Shown here: one piece after another, positions 18,628-27,664 of the stretch | Position numbering within the stretch: the stretch's first letter is position 1 | Layout: each line of letters starts with the position of its first letter | NCBI GenBank assembly: GCA_965659745.1 | Contig: CBFHXF010000004.1 | Span: 21,487 to 85,486 of the forward strand | DNA: 64,000 bases | Direction: 5' to 3' | From: VMCP01 sp965659745 | GTDB lineage: Bacteria > Bacteroidota > Bacteroidia > NS11-12g > UBA955 | The notes under the pieces: generated by a model | The model's database searches: none | What the model saw: the letters and a program-made list of their open reading frames with translations, nothing else | What the model was told of the DNA's origin: nothing | Program-made: the position numbers and the translations under genes

Positions 18628-18662
18628 AAAAAGAGGCCGCCTTGTTAAGCGGCCTCTTTTTA
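18628..18662. terminator. Bidirectional terminator between dnaB and htrA
   Basis: 13-bp stem AAAAAGAGGCCGC / GCGGCCTCTTTTT with an 8-base loop, A-run on one side and T-run on the other, so it can work for both convergent genes. Confidence 0.9.
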
Positions 18663-18721
18663 TCATGGTTATTCAGGCGTTACCCATTTCCCCCGAAAAT
18701 AAAGCGAGGATTAAGCGCCTT

Positions 18722-20311
18722 TTATTCTTCCGATTTCTCGGCTTTCTTCGGCAATTTTACCGCGAAAATGCGATCATCACCTGCTTTGGTTTTACCTTCA
18801 ATCACAATGGCGCCACTTAAACCGGACAGCACGGAAACGGCACCTTGAGGAGAATACACCCGCTCGTTGTTGATATGCGTTATGATAAAGCCTTTAGGTA
18901 TTCCGGCTTGCGCGAAGGCCCCATTTTCGATAGATTCTACCTTGGCACCTGCTTTAATCTGAAGTTTATCACGCTCTTCTTTGGTAGTAGTTGTTAAGTT
19001 CATGCCCAAATACGATTTGGCATTGGCGGGGGTGGCAACGGAGAGTTTGGCATCGCCGTCTTTACTCAATAGTGTAGCTTTTAACTCTTTAATTTGTCCG
19101 GAGCGACGTAAAGTCAGGGTAATTTTATCTCCAGGGCGGTATTTTCCTACTTTTTCTTGCAATTTGCTGGAGCTATTAACTTCTTCCCCGTCTATTTTAA
19201 GTATCACATCGTCTTTTTTAACACCGGCTTTATCGGCGGAACCTCCAGACACTACATCGGCGATATAAACCCCTTTTAAATCAGGTAGATTTTTCTCCTC
19301 TTGAAGCGCCTGGCTGATATCTTGAATAGAAACGCCTAAGATANNNNNNNNNNNNNNNNNNNNNNNNNNNNNNNNNNNNNNNNNNNNNNNNNNNNNNNNN
19401 NNNNNNNNNNNNNNNNNNNNNNNNNNNNNNNNNNNNNNNNNTACGACTTTTTTCATGAGATTAACAGGAACGGCAAATCCGTATCCGGCGTAGGAACCGG
19501 TTTGGGAAGCGATAGCGGTATTGATGCCTATTAATTCTCCGGAGGTATTCACTAATGCACCACCTGAGTTTCCGGGATTAATAGCGGCATCGGTTTGGAT
19601 GAAATTCTCGATAGCATATTGATTGCCCTGAGAACGCAATAGGTCGATGTTACGTCCCATGGCACTTACGATACCCAAAGTTACGGTACTATTTAAGTTG
19701 AAGGGATTTCCTACAGCCACAACCCACTGCCCTACTTTTACATCGTCGGAATTTCCGAGTTTTAAGAAAGGAAGTTCAGAATCAGAAATACGCAATACGG
19801 CCAAATCTGTATTCTTGTCAGTTCCCACCAATTCGGCTATATAACTGCGTTTGTCATTTAAAACGACTTCGATTTTATTGGAATTTTCGATTACATGGTT
19901 GTTGGTTACGATATAACCGTCTTCCGATATAATGACGCCTGAACCCGAGGCCATACGTGGACCTGGGCTATCGAATCTGAATCCGGGGCCGTTAAAGAAT
20001 TCGAAGGGATCGAATGGACTTCCACCTCCTTGGGGTTGACGTGATTGACTTCCTCCAGAAGTCGTTTTAATGTGCACCACAGCAGGATTAGCAATTTCTG
20101 CAACTCCGGTAAAATCAAATCCAGGGCTACCGCTTAAAGCGGCATATCGCGCCATTTGGGCAGCCGCGGTTTGGTAATTTTCTGAATTAGACCGTTTAAA
20201 CAGCTGGGGTGCCAAGGCATAAAACCCAAATAAACTGACAAGCCCACCGACCAATCCAGCGAAAACGAGATTGGCAATTGTACGTTTTTGAAACATTCTT
20301 GACTTCATCAT
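18722..20311 (-). CDS. htrA: HtrA/DegP-family periplasmic serine protease (interrupted by assembly gap)
   Basis: Start placed at the ATG of 20311 (MMKSRMFQKRTIANLVF), giving a signal anchor at about residues 10-33; the frame is open further upstream but that part looks non-coding. Catalytic triad: His139 (YIVTNNHVIE), Asp169 (TDLAVLRI), Ser249 (NPGNSGGAL). Two PDZ domains follow (LGVSIQD... and YLGMNLTTT...). Trypsin-like envelope quality-control protease. The 98 Ns at 19344-19441 fall between the protease domain and first PDZ domain; flanking codons stay in frame and match the family on both sides, so the gene is likely intact in the genome. The protein length here is therefore artificial. 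Confidence 0.93.
   Translation of the reverse strand: MMKSRMFQKRTIANLVFAGLVGGLVSLFGFYALAPQLFKRSNSENYQTAAAQMARYAALSGSPGFDFTGVAEIANPAVVHIKTTSGGSQSRQPQGGGSPFDPFEFFNGPGFRFDSPGPRMASGSGVIISEDGYIVTNNHVIENSNKIEVVLNDKRSYIAELVGTDKNTDLAVLRISDSELPFLKLGNSDDVKVGQWVVAVGNPFNLNSTVTLGIVSAMGRNIDLLRSQGNQYAIENFIQTDAAINPGNSGGALVNTSGELIGINTAIASQTGSYAGYGFAVPVNLMKKVVXXXXXXXXXXXXXXXXXXXXXXXXXXXXXXXXXILGVSIQDISQALQEEKNLPDLKGVYIADVVSGGSADKAGVKKDDVILKIDGEEVNSSSKLQEKVGKYRPGDKITLTLRRSGQIKELKATLLSKDGDAKLSVATPANAKSYLGMNLTTTTKEERDKLQIKAGAKVESIENGAFAQAGIPKGFIITHINNERVYSPQGAVSVLSGLSGAIVIEGKTKAGDDRIFAVKLPKKAEKSEE
19344..19441. other. Assembly gap (98 Ns)
   Basis: Run of unknown bases inside htrA. In related HtrA proteins only about a dozen residues separate the flanking motifs (MKKVV before, LGVSIQ after), so the true missing sequence is likely nearer 35 bases than 98. 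Confidence 0.95.
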
Positions 20312-20423
20312 GGTTAAAATTAGCGATTTTCGTTTAAAAAGAACGCAAAAATCGATTCCTTCCTTTAATTTGCATAAGAATTCGTTTACCTTTTTCGATA
20401 AAGTCGTATAGATAGTCCGTGAA

Positions 20424-20987
20424 ATGTCACAACACACCGAAACAACACTTTCAGCCATTGAACGCCTGCAACAAGGCGACAGGGAGGTGCTTATTGAACT
20501 TTACAAAGAGAACGAACGCATGGTCCGCAAATACATAATGGAAAATAGCGGCACGTCTGACGATGCCGAAGACCTATTGCAGGATGCTTTGGTTATATTA
20601 TGGCAAAACGCACGTAAGCCTAATTTTGAATTACATGCAAAAACAAGCACGTACTTATTTGCCATCGTGCGCAATCAATGGTTGAAAAACCTAGAGAAGC
20701 GTAAGCGTGAAAACGGATCGCTGGAAATCGCAGGTGAAGGTCCGAGTACTTTTTTAGATGATTCTCGAATGGATTTGAAAATTGTACGAGACCACCTAAA
20801 CGAGATGGGAGAGCTTTGCAGAAAGATTTTACTCATGTACTATTTTGATGGTTTCGACATGCAAACTATTGCAGAAGCCAATGAACTTGCCAATGCCAAT
20901 ACCGCTAAATCAAAGAAATACCAATGCCTAAAAGATTTGGGCAATACCATCAAATCTAAGTACCATAAAAACGATTTCTTATCATGA
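20424..20987 (+). CDS. ECF-type RNA polymerase sigma factor
   Basis: 187 residues. Region 2 is clear (SGTSDDAEDLLQDALVILWQ, then TSTYLFAIVRNQWLKNLEKR) and region 4 follows (LCRKILLMYYFDGFDMQTIA, with the helix-turn-helix up to KYQCLKDL). No region 1.1 or 3, as expected for the extracytoplasmic-function group. It overlaps the next gene by 4 bases (ATGA), and that gene has the layout of a membrane anti-sigma factor, so a stimulus sensed at the membrane probably releases this sigma factor. Divergent from htrA, another envelope-stress gene, which could be a target; that is inference. Confidence 0.93.
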   Translation: MSQHTETTLSAIERLQQGDREVLIELYKENERMVRKYIMENSGTSDDAEDLLQDALVILWQNARKPNFELHAKTSTYLFAIVRNQWLKNLEKRKRENGSLEIAGEGPSTFLDDSRMDLKIVRDHLNEMGELCRKILLMYYFDGFDMQTIAEANELANANTAKSKKYQCLKDLGNTIKSKYHKNDFLS

Positions 20988-22126
20988 TGAACGAGATAGA
21001 CGAGCGCATAATTCGATATTACGATCATGAAATGTCTGAAACAGAAATTAAGGATTTCCTTGCTGTTTTGGAAGGAAATTCTGAACTCAAATCACAATGG
21101 GAATTCTATGGAAATATTATTGAGGGTATTAAATCTGAAGGTGCGTTAGAGTTAAAGGAGTATATCAAAGAACACGTAAAAACAGAAGAAATTGAACAGC
21201 AGAGCAATTTATGGATGTATGCAGCCGCTAGTGTTGCCTTCTTATTGTTGAGTTATTTTGCTGTTTATTCTTATCTCGAAACCGGAAATATTAAAGAAGC
21301 AGCTGAAATCATTACCTTGAAAGATGAAAAATCAGATAAATTCAAATTTTGGAAGAGAGACAAATCAAAGTATTCTTTAACGATCAAAGATTCTGCCCGC
21401 TTTTATAAAGATTCGCTACTCGCCTTAGAAATAGCCCGAATGGAATCAGACTCGAGCGCAAAAGATGACATTTCTTCTCCTGAAATGTCAGCTGATGTAG
21501 CGATGTATGAAAACGACGGTAATTTGGAGCCAGCGGAAATTACATTAGAGGGTAACGCAGTTAGTTCTATTGCACGCCGCGATGAATTTATGGTACTTAC
21601 CCAAGTAAATGTAATTCCAATAAAACTCAGTGTGCCGATTAACGCAAATGATAAGGACGTATTAGAATCTGTGCAGACAATGGGAATTGCTACCCGACTT
21701 TCTAAGTCGCGCATTTCGCCCCCCAAAAAAGAGGTAGGTAAAGCCCCAGCCGTTTCGGATGCCGAAATAAAAAATACGGAATCTAAACCCGTCACAGATT
21801 CTGCAGCCATTAAACCAAAAGTAAAATCCAAAACCAATATTTCCCGATTTAAATTACAGCATTACGAGGATGAGAATGGCACCGCACATATTGAACTTAA
21901 GAATGGAACCGCTCCTGCGGAGGTTCAACTGATACTCTTTAATATCTGGGGTGATAATCCGTTGATATTTGAAATCGAAGGGATTTATTATTTAGACCTA
22001 GGTCAAAATGGTCCGTGGGCGTCGAAAGGCGGTAGCGGTATATGGAAAATACCTGAGAATAAGGGCAATTACGATAAGATAGAATGGGTGAAAAACAAAG
22101 CAATTATTGAACAAATTCGAAATTAA
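20984..22126 (+). CDS. Membrane protein with anti-sigma-like N-terminus
   Basis: 380 residues. The first 50 residues (IDERIIRYYDHEMSETEIKD) resemble the short helical start of Bacteroidota anti-sigma factors ('cell body' followed by Glu-rich helices). One membrane helix at about residues 74-93 (LWMYAAASVAFLLLSYFAVY) leaves about 285 residues in the periplasm: a Ser/Asp/Pro/Lys-rich low-complexity part, then a compact C-terminal part (FKLQHYEDENGTAHIELKNG ... WASKGGSGIWKIPENKG). The C-terminal part is not recognised. Translationally coupled to the sigma gene upstream and to dapF downstream (one-base overlap). Confidence 0.75.
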   Translation: MMNEIDERIIRYYDHEMSETEIKDFLAVLEGNSELKSQWEFYGNIIEGIKSEGALELKEYIKEHVKTEEIEQQSNLWMYAAASVAFLLLSYFAVYSYLETGNIKEAAEIITLKDEKSDKFKFWKRDKSKYSLTIKDSARFYKDSLLALEIARMESDSSAKDDISSPEMSADVAMYENDGNLEPAEITLEGNAVSSIARRDEFMVLTQVNVIPIKLSVPINANDKDVLESVQTMGIATRLSKSRISPPKKEVGKAPAVSDAEIKNTESKPVTDSAAIKPKVKSKTNISRFKLQHYEDENGTAHIELKNGTAPAEVQLILFNIWGDNPLIFEIEGIYYLDLGQNGPWASKGGSGIWKIPENKGNYDKIEWVKNKAIIEQIRN

Positions 22127-22923
22127 TGGAGATACCTTTTGTCAAGTACCAAGGAACGGGTAATGACTTTATTTTAATAGACGGTCGCGAGGAGCTACCC
22201 ACCTTAGATGTGAAATTCTGGTGCGATAGAAAGTTTGGTATTGGGGCTGATGGACTTATGATATTGGCAAAATCCGACCAAATTGACATCGATTTTGAGA
22301 TGATCTATTATAATTCGGATGGGAATTTGAGCAGCATGTGTGGAAATGGGGGACGGTGTATTGCTCATTGGGCCAATAGTTTAGGAATTGGCACCCAAGA
22401 ATATCTGAGATTTTTAGCCCCAGACGGAGTTCATGAAGCATGGATCCAAAATGAGGAAGTAAAACTCAGTATGAATTCGGTTACACATATTGAAAAGCTA
22501 CAAAATGGCGATTTTACATTAAATACCGGATCTCCACACTATGTAAAACAACATTCTCAAATTCCAGATACGTTCGTTTCGGATGCACAAGCCATACGTT
22601 TGTCTTCTCCTTATAGGAAGGATGGTATCAATGTGAATTTCTATCAGGCACTTAAACCAAGCGTCTTAGAATGTCGCACGTTCGAACGCGGTGTGGAAGA
22701 TGAAACTCTTAGTTGTGGAACAGGCGTAACGGCAGTTGCCTTAACTCACGCCGAAATAACAGGAATGAGCCATGGCAAATTGAGCGTAAATACCCGAGGC
22801 GGCAATTTGATTATCCATTTTGAAAAATCAGTAGGCGGAACGTTTGAAAATATATTTTTAGAGGGACCTGCAAAGTTCGTTTTCAAGGGAATCTTAGATT
22901 CGCTTGCAGGCTTTAAGTCTTAG
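22126..22923 (+). CDS. dapF: Diaminopimelate epimerase
   Basis: 265 residues. Starts with FVKYQGTGNDFILIDG, typical of DapF. Both catalytic cysteines are present: SSMCGNGGRC near residue 72 and LSCGTGVTAVAL near residue 196. It converts LL- to meso-diaminopimelate for peptidoglycan and lysine, which agrees with the DNPR motif of MurE in this window. Its ATG overlaps the last base of the stop codon of the anti-sigma-like gene, so it is the third gene of an ECF sigma operon. Ends before a strong hairpin. Confidence 0.97.
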   Translation: MEIPFVKYQGTGNDFILIDGREELPTLDVKFWCDRKFGIGADGLMILAKSDQIDIDFEMIYYNSDGNLSSMCGNGGRCIAHWANSLGIGTQEYLRFLAPDGVHEAWIQNEEVKLSMNSVTHIEKLQNGDFTLNTGSPHYVKQHSQIPDTFVSDAQAIRLSSPYRKDGINVNFYQALKPSVLECRTFERGVEDETLSCGTGVTAVALTHAEITGMSHGKLSVNTRGGNLIIHFEKSVGGTFENIFLEGPAKFVFKGILDSLAGFKS

Positions 22924-22989
22924 TCCATTTTAATATTGACTAAAAACAGAGTCAAGCTTCATTGTCAATAACGATAACATCAGCATAAA

Positions 22990-23015
22990 AAAAGGCTACC
23001 CTAGAGTAGCCTTTT
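22990..23015. terminator. Bidirectional terminator between dapF and the T9SS cargo gene
   Basis: 10-bp stem AAAAGGCTAC / GTAGCCTTTT, 6-base loop, with an A-run before and a T-rich tail after. The two flanking genes converge on it. Confidence 0.85.
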
Positions 23016-23034
23016 ATATTATTGACTTTAAATA

Positions 23035-25656
23035 TTAGTTCTTTAGAATTTTACCCGTATGTTGGGTTCCATCTGCTGCCACTATTTTGATGAAATAATA
23101 ACCGTTATTCAAATCAGAAAGTTTCAAATCGATATTATTCTCACCGGCTACAGAAGTTACTTTTCCATTCAACACAACTTGTCCGCTTGTATTCATCACG
23201 GAATACTGACTGCTTCCCGCTGATTTACAATTGAAACGTGCGGTGGCTTTATCGGCAGTTGGATTTGGATATACGCTAATGGTAGTAAGCGGCTTTTTAG
23301 AAAATTTCTTTGTACTGGTTAATAGATTTTCTGTTTTGTAGAAACCACGACCGTGGGTACCTGCATAAATGGTCATGCCTTCCCAAGGTCTCCATTCGTA
23401 ACCGCGAAGTTCGAATACAGGCACACGGGCCAAACCATCATTCGCTTCTTCCCATTTAACACCTCCATTTTCGGTAACCCAGATTCCAAGATCAGTTCCT
23501 ATTACAATGCGTTTTGGATCATCTACATCAATTACAGCATCATATACAGGCATAGCCGGTAAATCTCCTGTAATATTGGTGAAGGTAGGCTCGTCTGCTA
23601 AAGCGTCGAAAGATTGCAACACATACACGGTTCTTCCATATGCTCCTAATGTAATAACTACGTGATTGGGGTTTTCTGGATTGATGCTTACACCCGTAAC
23701 TGTGCGTCCTAAGATGGCTGGAACATTCAACTTCTTAGCTACAATCGCTTTTGGAATATCATTGGAATTTGGATTAGCCGCAATAGTAAAATCTGCACTA
23801 TTTAGACTATCTAAACGCCATAGGGCACCTGTCTTGCAAATAAACAAGTGATCGCCTTCAGGTGTATAATCCATTTCGACAATACGGTCATTCCCTAAAT
23901 TATTAGCAACGAGGAACCAATGTACGTCGTTAGCAAAGTCGGTAGGATTGATGGCACACCAAACTTGGTTGTTTTTAGCTAAATACAAACGTGAAGTGGC
24001 GCTGTCTTTCTCCCATAGATTATAGGTAGTGTAGAAATCAGATTGCACAGTACCCTCTTGACGGTCGTCCCAGAATGTGGAAGACGATTGTCCGCTATTA
24101 GCAGAACGAACCACATTACCATAATAGGTAGACATAAATACAACACGAGGATCTATTCGACTGAATTCAACATCAAAACCGTCACCACCATAAATGCTGA
24201 TAGCTGTTTGAGAAGGCTTGCCATTGATTGAGTTACCGCTAAAGTTAATTAACTGGGTTCCGTTGTCTTGTGCCCCTCCTACGACGTGTCCTAACTCATT
24301 AGCCGCCACGTTATAAAATTGAAGCGTATTGAATCCACGGTTGATGTTCGTCCAGGTATTCAAATCTTTAGAAGTAAACAAACCTCCATCACAACCTACT
24401 ATACAAGTAGCTGGATTGGTTTTGGTATTCCAAGTGATAACATGTTTATCGGCATGCACATATTGACGATTCCAAGGCACATTAAACATGCTCGCCATTT
24501 GGCGATAACCGTTAATGCTATCCCATTGGGCTAGGTCTACCCCACCCATTATAACTTTGTTTTTATCTGTTGGGAAAACACTAATTACATTATCATACCA
24601 ACCTTGGCGGTTTGAACCAAAAATGTCATTAGAAGAATTTCCTTGCATTAAAATATTCCAGGTTTTACCTCCATCAGTGGTACGAGAAAGATTTCCTAAA
24701 CTACCATCTCCTTTAGCGCCAAGTGCATAAACCGTGTTGATATCTTGAGGCGCAATTGCCAAAGATGTACGTCCACCTGTATTGGCACCCGTATTCATAG
24801 CCGTTAATGTGGTAGCAGAAGCTTCCTTCTTATAAATGATACCATTAGAGGTGGCACACCATAAATTAGCTTCTTTATCAATTACTAAATCACGAATGGC
24901 ACCACCGCTTATGCGATTTAGCTTTTCCGGTGTAGTCGAAAAATCTAGCTCAAATAATCCTGATTCTGTAGCAACATACGCAATATCAAGTGTTGGGTGT
25001 GAAACCATGGCATTACACTGCCAAAAACGGTTATCTTTGGCAACATTAGACACGGTGTAATCGGTACCTTCGGCATCGGCACTTACGAAAATACCTGCAC
25101 CATAAAATGCGGGAGATCCGTTTTTCGTACCTGCCAAGTTGGTAAACCCACCTTCTCCTGTACCATAAACAATTTTACCGCTATTGGGTAATTGCGCGAT
25201 ACAAGTAACATTCAAGTTTTCCTGTAAATCGTTAACGGGCGTCCAGCTTTGTCCGTTAGATATAGAACGGAATAATCCCCCACTCACACCGCCTGCAAAC
25301 CAAACTTCAGGTTTTGACTGGTGCATAAGGAAGGCACGAATACGACCGCCTACATTATCGGGGCCCATATTCTGCCATTCCAATTTTTTGTTCAGTCGCT
25401 TAGAAACTGACTTCAAGGCATCGGCTTGGGCAATAGCGGATGCTACCCACTCAGGTTCCAAAGTTTGTGTTTCTTCGTTCAAACGCATGCTGTAGATCGA
25501 CTCTATGGCACCGCGAATGCTCTGTTCCTTTTGGGATTCTGTCTCAAGGTTCAGCGACTGTAAGCCAAGGGGACTTTTCTCATTACTTCCCCAGAAGGCC
25601 ACACCGGCCGCTAAAGCTACGGTTGACAATACAGGTAATATTCTATTCATTCTCAT
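23035..25656 (-). CDS. Secreted BNR/sortilin-like repeat protein with T9SS sorting domain
   Basis: 873 residues from the ATG at 25656, giving a signal peptide (MRMNRILPVLSTVALAAGVA). The body is a beta-propeller built of BNR/VPS10-like repeats with Ser/Asn-x-Asp-x-Gly-x-x-Trp boxes, for example TTDGGKTWNIL, ISNGQSWTPV and TENGGVKWEEA. The last 80 residues are a type A C-terminal domain of the type 9 secretion system: ISVYPNPTADKATARF, then GYYFIKIVAADGTQHTGKIL. The protein should be exported by Sec, then secreted across the outer membrane by the T9SS and attached or released. Substrate unknown; such propellers bind or hydrolyse polysaccharides or proteins. This proves that the organism relies on a T9SS. 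Confidence 0.92.
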   Translation of the reverse strand: MRMNRILPVLSTVALAAGVAFWGSNEKSPLGLQSLNLETESQKEQSIRGAIESIYSMRLNEETQTLEPEWVASAIAQADALKSVSKRLNKKLEWQNMGPDNVGGRIRAFLMHQSKPEVWFAGGVSGGLFRSISNGQSWTPVNDLQENLNVTCIAQLPNSGKIVYGTGEGGFTNLAGTKNGSPAFYGAGIFVSADAEGTDYTVSNVAKDNRFWQCNAMVSHPTLDIAYVATESGLFELDFSTTPEKLNRISGGAIRDLVIDKEANLWCATSNGIIYKKEASATTLTAMNTGANTGGRTSLAIAPQDINTVYALGAKGDGSLGNLSRTTDGGKTWNILMQGNSSNDIFGSNRQGWYDNVISVFPTDKNKVIMGGVDLAQWDSINGYRQMASMFNVPWNRQYVHADKHVITWNTKTNPATCIVGCDGGLFTSKDLNTWTNINRGFNTLQFYNVAANELGHVVGGAQDNGTQLINFSGNSINGKPSQTAISIYGGDGFDVEFSRIDPRVVFMSTYYGNVVRSANSGQSSSTFWDDRQEGTVQSDFYTTYNLWEKDSATSRLYLAKNNQVWCAINPTDFANDVHWFLVANNLGNDRIVEMDYTPEGDHLFICKTGALWRLDSLNSADFTIAANPNSNDIPKAIVAKKLNVPAILGRTVTGVSINPENPNHVVITLGAYGRTVYVLQSFDALADEPTFTNITGDLPAMPVYDAVIDVDDPKRIVIGTDLGIWVTENGGVKWEEANDGLARVPVFELRGYEWRPWEGMTIYAGTHGRGFYKTENLLTSTKKFSKKPLTTISVYPNPTADKATARFNCKSAGSSQYSVMNTSGQVVLNGKVTSVAGENNIDLKLSDLNNGYYFIKIVAADGTQHTGKILKN

Positions 25657-25797
25657 AAAAGCGTTTTTTTTTGATTGTTGTGTGGTTAACATGCAAATAA
25701 AGACAAATATGTGCTGTTTTCCAACGAAGCATGTAACCCTATTTGTGCTTTTATTGCCATTTTTTCTTCATAAAATGAAAAATATCTTTAATAGTAA

Positions 25798-26676
25798 TTA
25801 AAGTACGTGTTTTTCAGCGTGGTAAGAACTGCGCACCAAGGGTCCGCTTTCTACAAATCTGAAGCCCAACTTCAGTCCATATTCTTCCCAATATTTGAAT
25901 TTATCGGGGTGCACATATTCCGCAACGGGCAAGTGCATCTTAGTGGGTTGAAGGTACTGTCCTAGTGTCAATACATCGCATCCATGTTCACGCAAATCGT
26001 TGATTAATTTTTTAACTTGATCGTCATTTTCTCCGCACCCCAACATGGCACCACTTTTAGTACGACGGCCGTATTCTTTGGTGCGCTTAATTTGTTCTAA
26101 ACTGCGATAGTATTTGGCTTGTGGGCGCACTAATCGATATAATTCTTCTACGGTTTCCATATTATGAGAAACCACTTCTGGTTTGGCATCCAATACCATG
26201 TAGAGTAGATCCCAATGTGCCTTAAAGTCTGGAATTAACGTTTCGATAGTAGTATCAGGTGCTTCCTTCTTTACGGCTTTAATGGTTTCGGCCCAAACAG
26301 TAGCGCCTTTATCCTTCAATTCATCGCGATTAACCGAAGTAATTACACAATGCTTCACCCCCATCAACTTCACGGCCTCTGCCACTCGTTGAGGTTCGTC
26401 GAGGTCGTATTCTCCCGGGCGACCGGTAGCCACCGCACAAAAGGAACAACTGCGGGTGCACACATTCCCTAAAATCATAAAGGTAGCGGTTCCCGCGCCC
26501 CAACATTCTCCCATATTCGGACAGCGACCGTCTTCACAAATGGTGTGAAGTTTATGCTCTTTAACAATCCGTTTTACTCGGGTATAATTCTCTCCAAAAG
26601 GAATATCAATTTTCAACCATTTGGGCTTGGTAGGTCCCTTGGGCGATTCTTTTTTTACTATCGGTAGTTCAATCAC
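25798..26676 (-). CDS. lipA: Lipoyl synthase
   Basis: 292 residues with a GTG start at 26676 (VIELPIVKKES); the frame is open to a TTG at 26724, but the extra residues are not family-like. Both iron-sulfur clusters are evident: the auxiliary cluster CEDGRCPNMGEC and the radical-SAM cluster CTRSCSFC, plus GAMLGCGENDDQV. It inserts two sulfurs into octanoyl groups on E2 and H proteins, for example SucB encoded at 52-53 kb. Downstream of the small envelope protein at 26733 with a 56-base gap, likely co-transcribed. Confidence 0.97.
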   Translation of the reverse strand: MIELPIVKKESPKGPTKPKWLKIDIPFGENYTRVKRIVKEHKLHTICEDGRCPNMGECWGAGTATFMILGNVCTRSCSFCAVATGRPGEYDLDEPQRVAEAVKLMGVKHCVITSVNRDELKDKGATVWAETIKAVKKEAPDTTIETLIPDFKAHWDLLYMVLDAKPEVVSHNMETVEELYRLVRPQAKYYRSLEQIKRTKEYGRRTKSGAMLGCGENDDQVKKLINDLREHGCDVLTLGQYLQPTKMHLPVAEYVHPDKFKYWEEYGLKLGFRFVESGPLVRSSYHAEKHVL

Positions 26677-26732
26677 GATTTCTATATTAAAAGGTGTTGT
26701 TAAAATAGGATGGATGAAATCCAATGGTAACC

Positions 26733-27461
26733 TCAGCGATTTCCCCCAAATCCTACCGCAAAGTTAATGAATAGCGCGGGAAGGTTTTGAGGGTTGTTGT
26801 TTATTGAATGCAAAAGTGGAATTTGTTGAACAAAATAATCGTTCATAATTCCAATACTCAAGGTATTGCTGATATTGCGATAGCTACCCCATTCTAAACT
26901 CAAAGCAGCTGAAATTCCTAAACCAGGTATGAGTTTACCTTCCTTAAAGCCTCGGGTATACGACGATTCACCGCCCACAAATTGCACATCGTGAACATGG
27001 GGATCGTAGCGCACTTCTTCAACGGCGTCGAAGGGTAAGTTAGACCGATACACCCAAACATAAATAGGCCATGCATAGGCTACAGGCAAATGAACGCCCC
27101 CTTGCAATGCAACACCTATATCAAAGCGCGACTTCCGCTGAGATAGCACCCAGCTTCGGCCGTAATAAGGTCTTACCACCCACGTCCTATTGATTTTATC
27201 CATTACAAATGGCTCACTTGATGGCAAAGACTGGTTCACCACGAACACCTCCTTCGGATGTTGTATGTTGCCTACACGCAGTCCGTAAGATTCTGAAAAA
27301 TCATCCGCTTCCCATTTGGTATTCACCCCCATTCCAAGGTCAAAACCGAAGTTTCTTATTTGCACATCTGCTGTGACAAATCGCTGTATTTGCGTTTTTC
27401 CATCCTTCCCCCAAAAGAAAAAACACAGGATTAGCAGTCGATAAATGGTGGAAAAGGACAT
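26733..27461 (-). CDS. Putative secreted/outer-membrane beta-rich protein, function unknown
   Basis: 242 residues with a signal peptide-like start (MSFSTIYRLLILCFFFW). The mature part alternates short amphipathic strands ending in aromatics (WVVRPYYGRSWVLSQRKS, RFDIGVALQGGVHLPVAYAW) and finishes with NLPALFINFAVGFGGNR, like a small outer-membrane barrel. Not assigned to a named family. It is divergent from the mraZ cluster and shares that intergenic region, including an inverted pair of MraZ-type boxes. Confidence 0.7.
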   Translation of the reverse strand: MSFSTIYRLLILCFFFWGKDGKTQIQRFVTADVQIRNFGFDLGMGVNTKWEADDFSESYGLRVGNIQHPKEVFVVNQSLPSSEPFVMDKINRTWVVRPYYGRSWVLSQRKSRFDIGVALQGGVHLPVAYAWPIYVWVYRSNLPFDAVEEVRYDPHVHDVQFVGGESSYTRGFKEGKLIPGLGISAALSLEWGSYRNISNTLSIGIMNDYFVQQIPLLHSINNNPQNLPALFINFAVGFGGNR

Positions 27462-27465
27462 AAAT

Positions 27466-27473
27466 CAAATATA
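27466..27473 (-). promoter_or_regulatory. -7 promoter element of the 26733-27461 gene
   Basis: Minus-strand TATATTTG, ending 4 bases before the ATG at 27461. This predicts a leaderless transcript; no normal -33 TTG was found. Confidence 0.45.
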
Positions 27474-27520
27474 AGGATAAAATATCAAGTTTTAAAACCT
27501 GCGAAAAAGACATAAAATCC

Positions 27521-27535
27521 ACCCACTTTCTCCCA
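27521..27535 (-). promoter_or_regulatory. Inverted two-box MraZ operator candidate
   Basis: On the minus strand TGGGA, five bases, TGGGT: the TGGGN-N5-TGGGN spacing of known MraZ boxes. It lies 16 bases upstream of the -33 element of the dcw promoter, in opposite orientation to the three-box array at 27665. Confidence 0.5.
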
Positions 27536-27550
27536 CACATCTAAAAACAC

Positions 27551-27580
27551 TTGTAAATAAAGGTTTTTCAAGTATATTTG
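27551..27580 (+). promoter_or_regulatory. Promoter of the mraZ-ftsZ cluster
   Basis: TTG at 27551-27553, 19 bases, TATATTTG at 27573-27580: an exact consensus promoter for the phylum. The predicted start of transcription near 27586 leaves a leader of about 140 bases before mraZ. Confidence 0.75.
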
Positions 27581-27641
27581 CCACTCACACAGGAAGCCAA
27601 CAACCACCAAAATGCGCTCTAAACCCTTGTAAGTGGGACTC

Positions 27642-27650
27642 TGTGGATAA
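27642..27650 (-). promoter_or_regulatory. Perfect DnaA-box 9-mer
   Basis: TTATCCACA on the minus strand, between the dcw promoter and the mraZ start. A single copy; about half a match is expected by chance in 64 kb, so its meaning is open. Confidence 0.35.
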
Positions 27651-27664
27651 GTGGTGGTTAATTT

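Noticed and set aside
18722..20311. Frameshifted or broken htrA pseudogene
   Set aside because: Triad, both PDZ domains and reading frame are intact on both sides of the N run; the interruption is an assembly gap.
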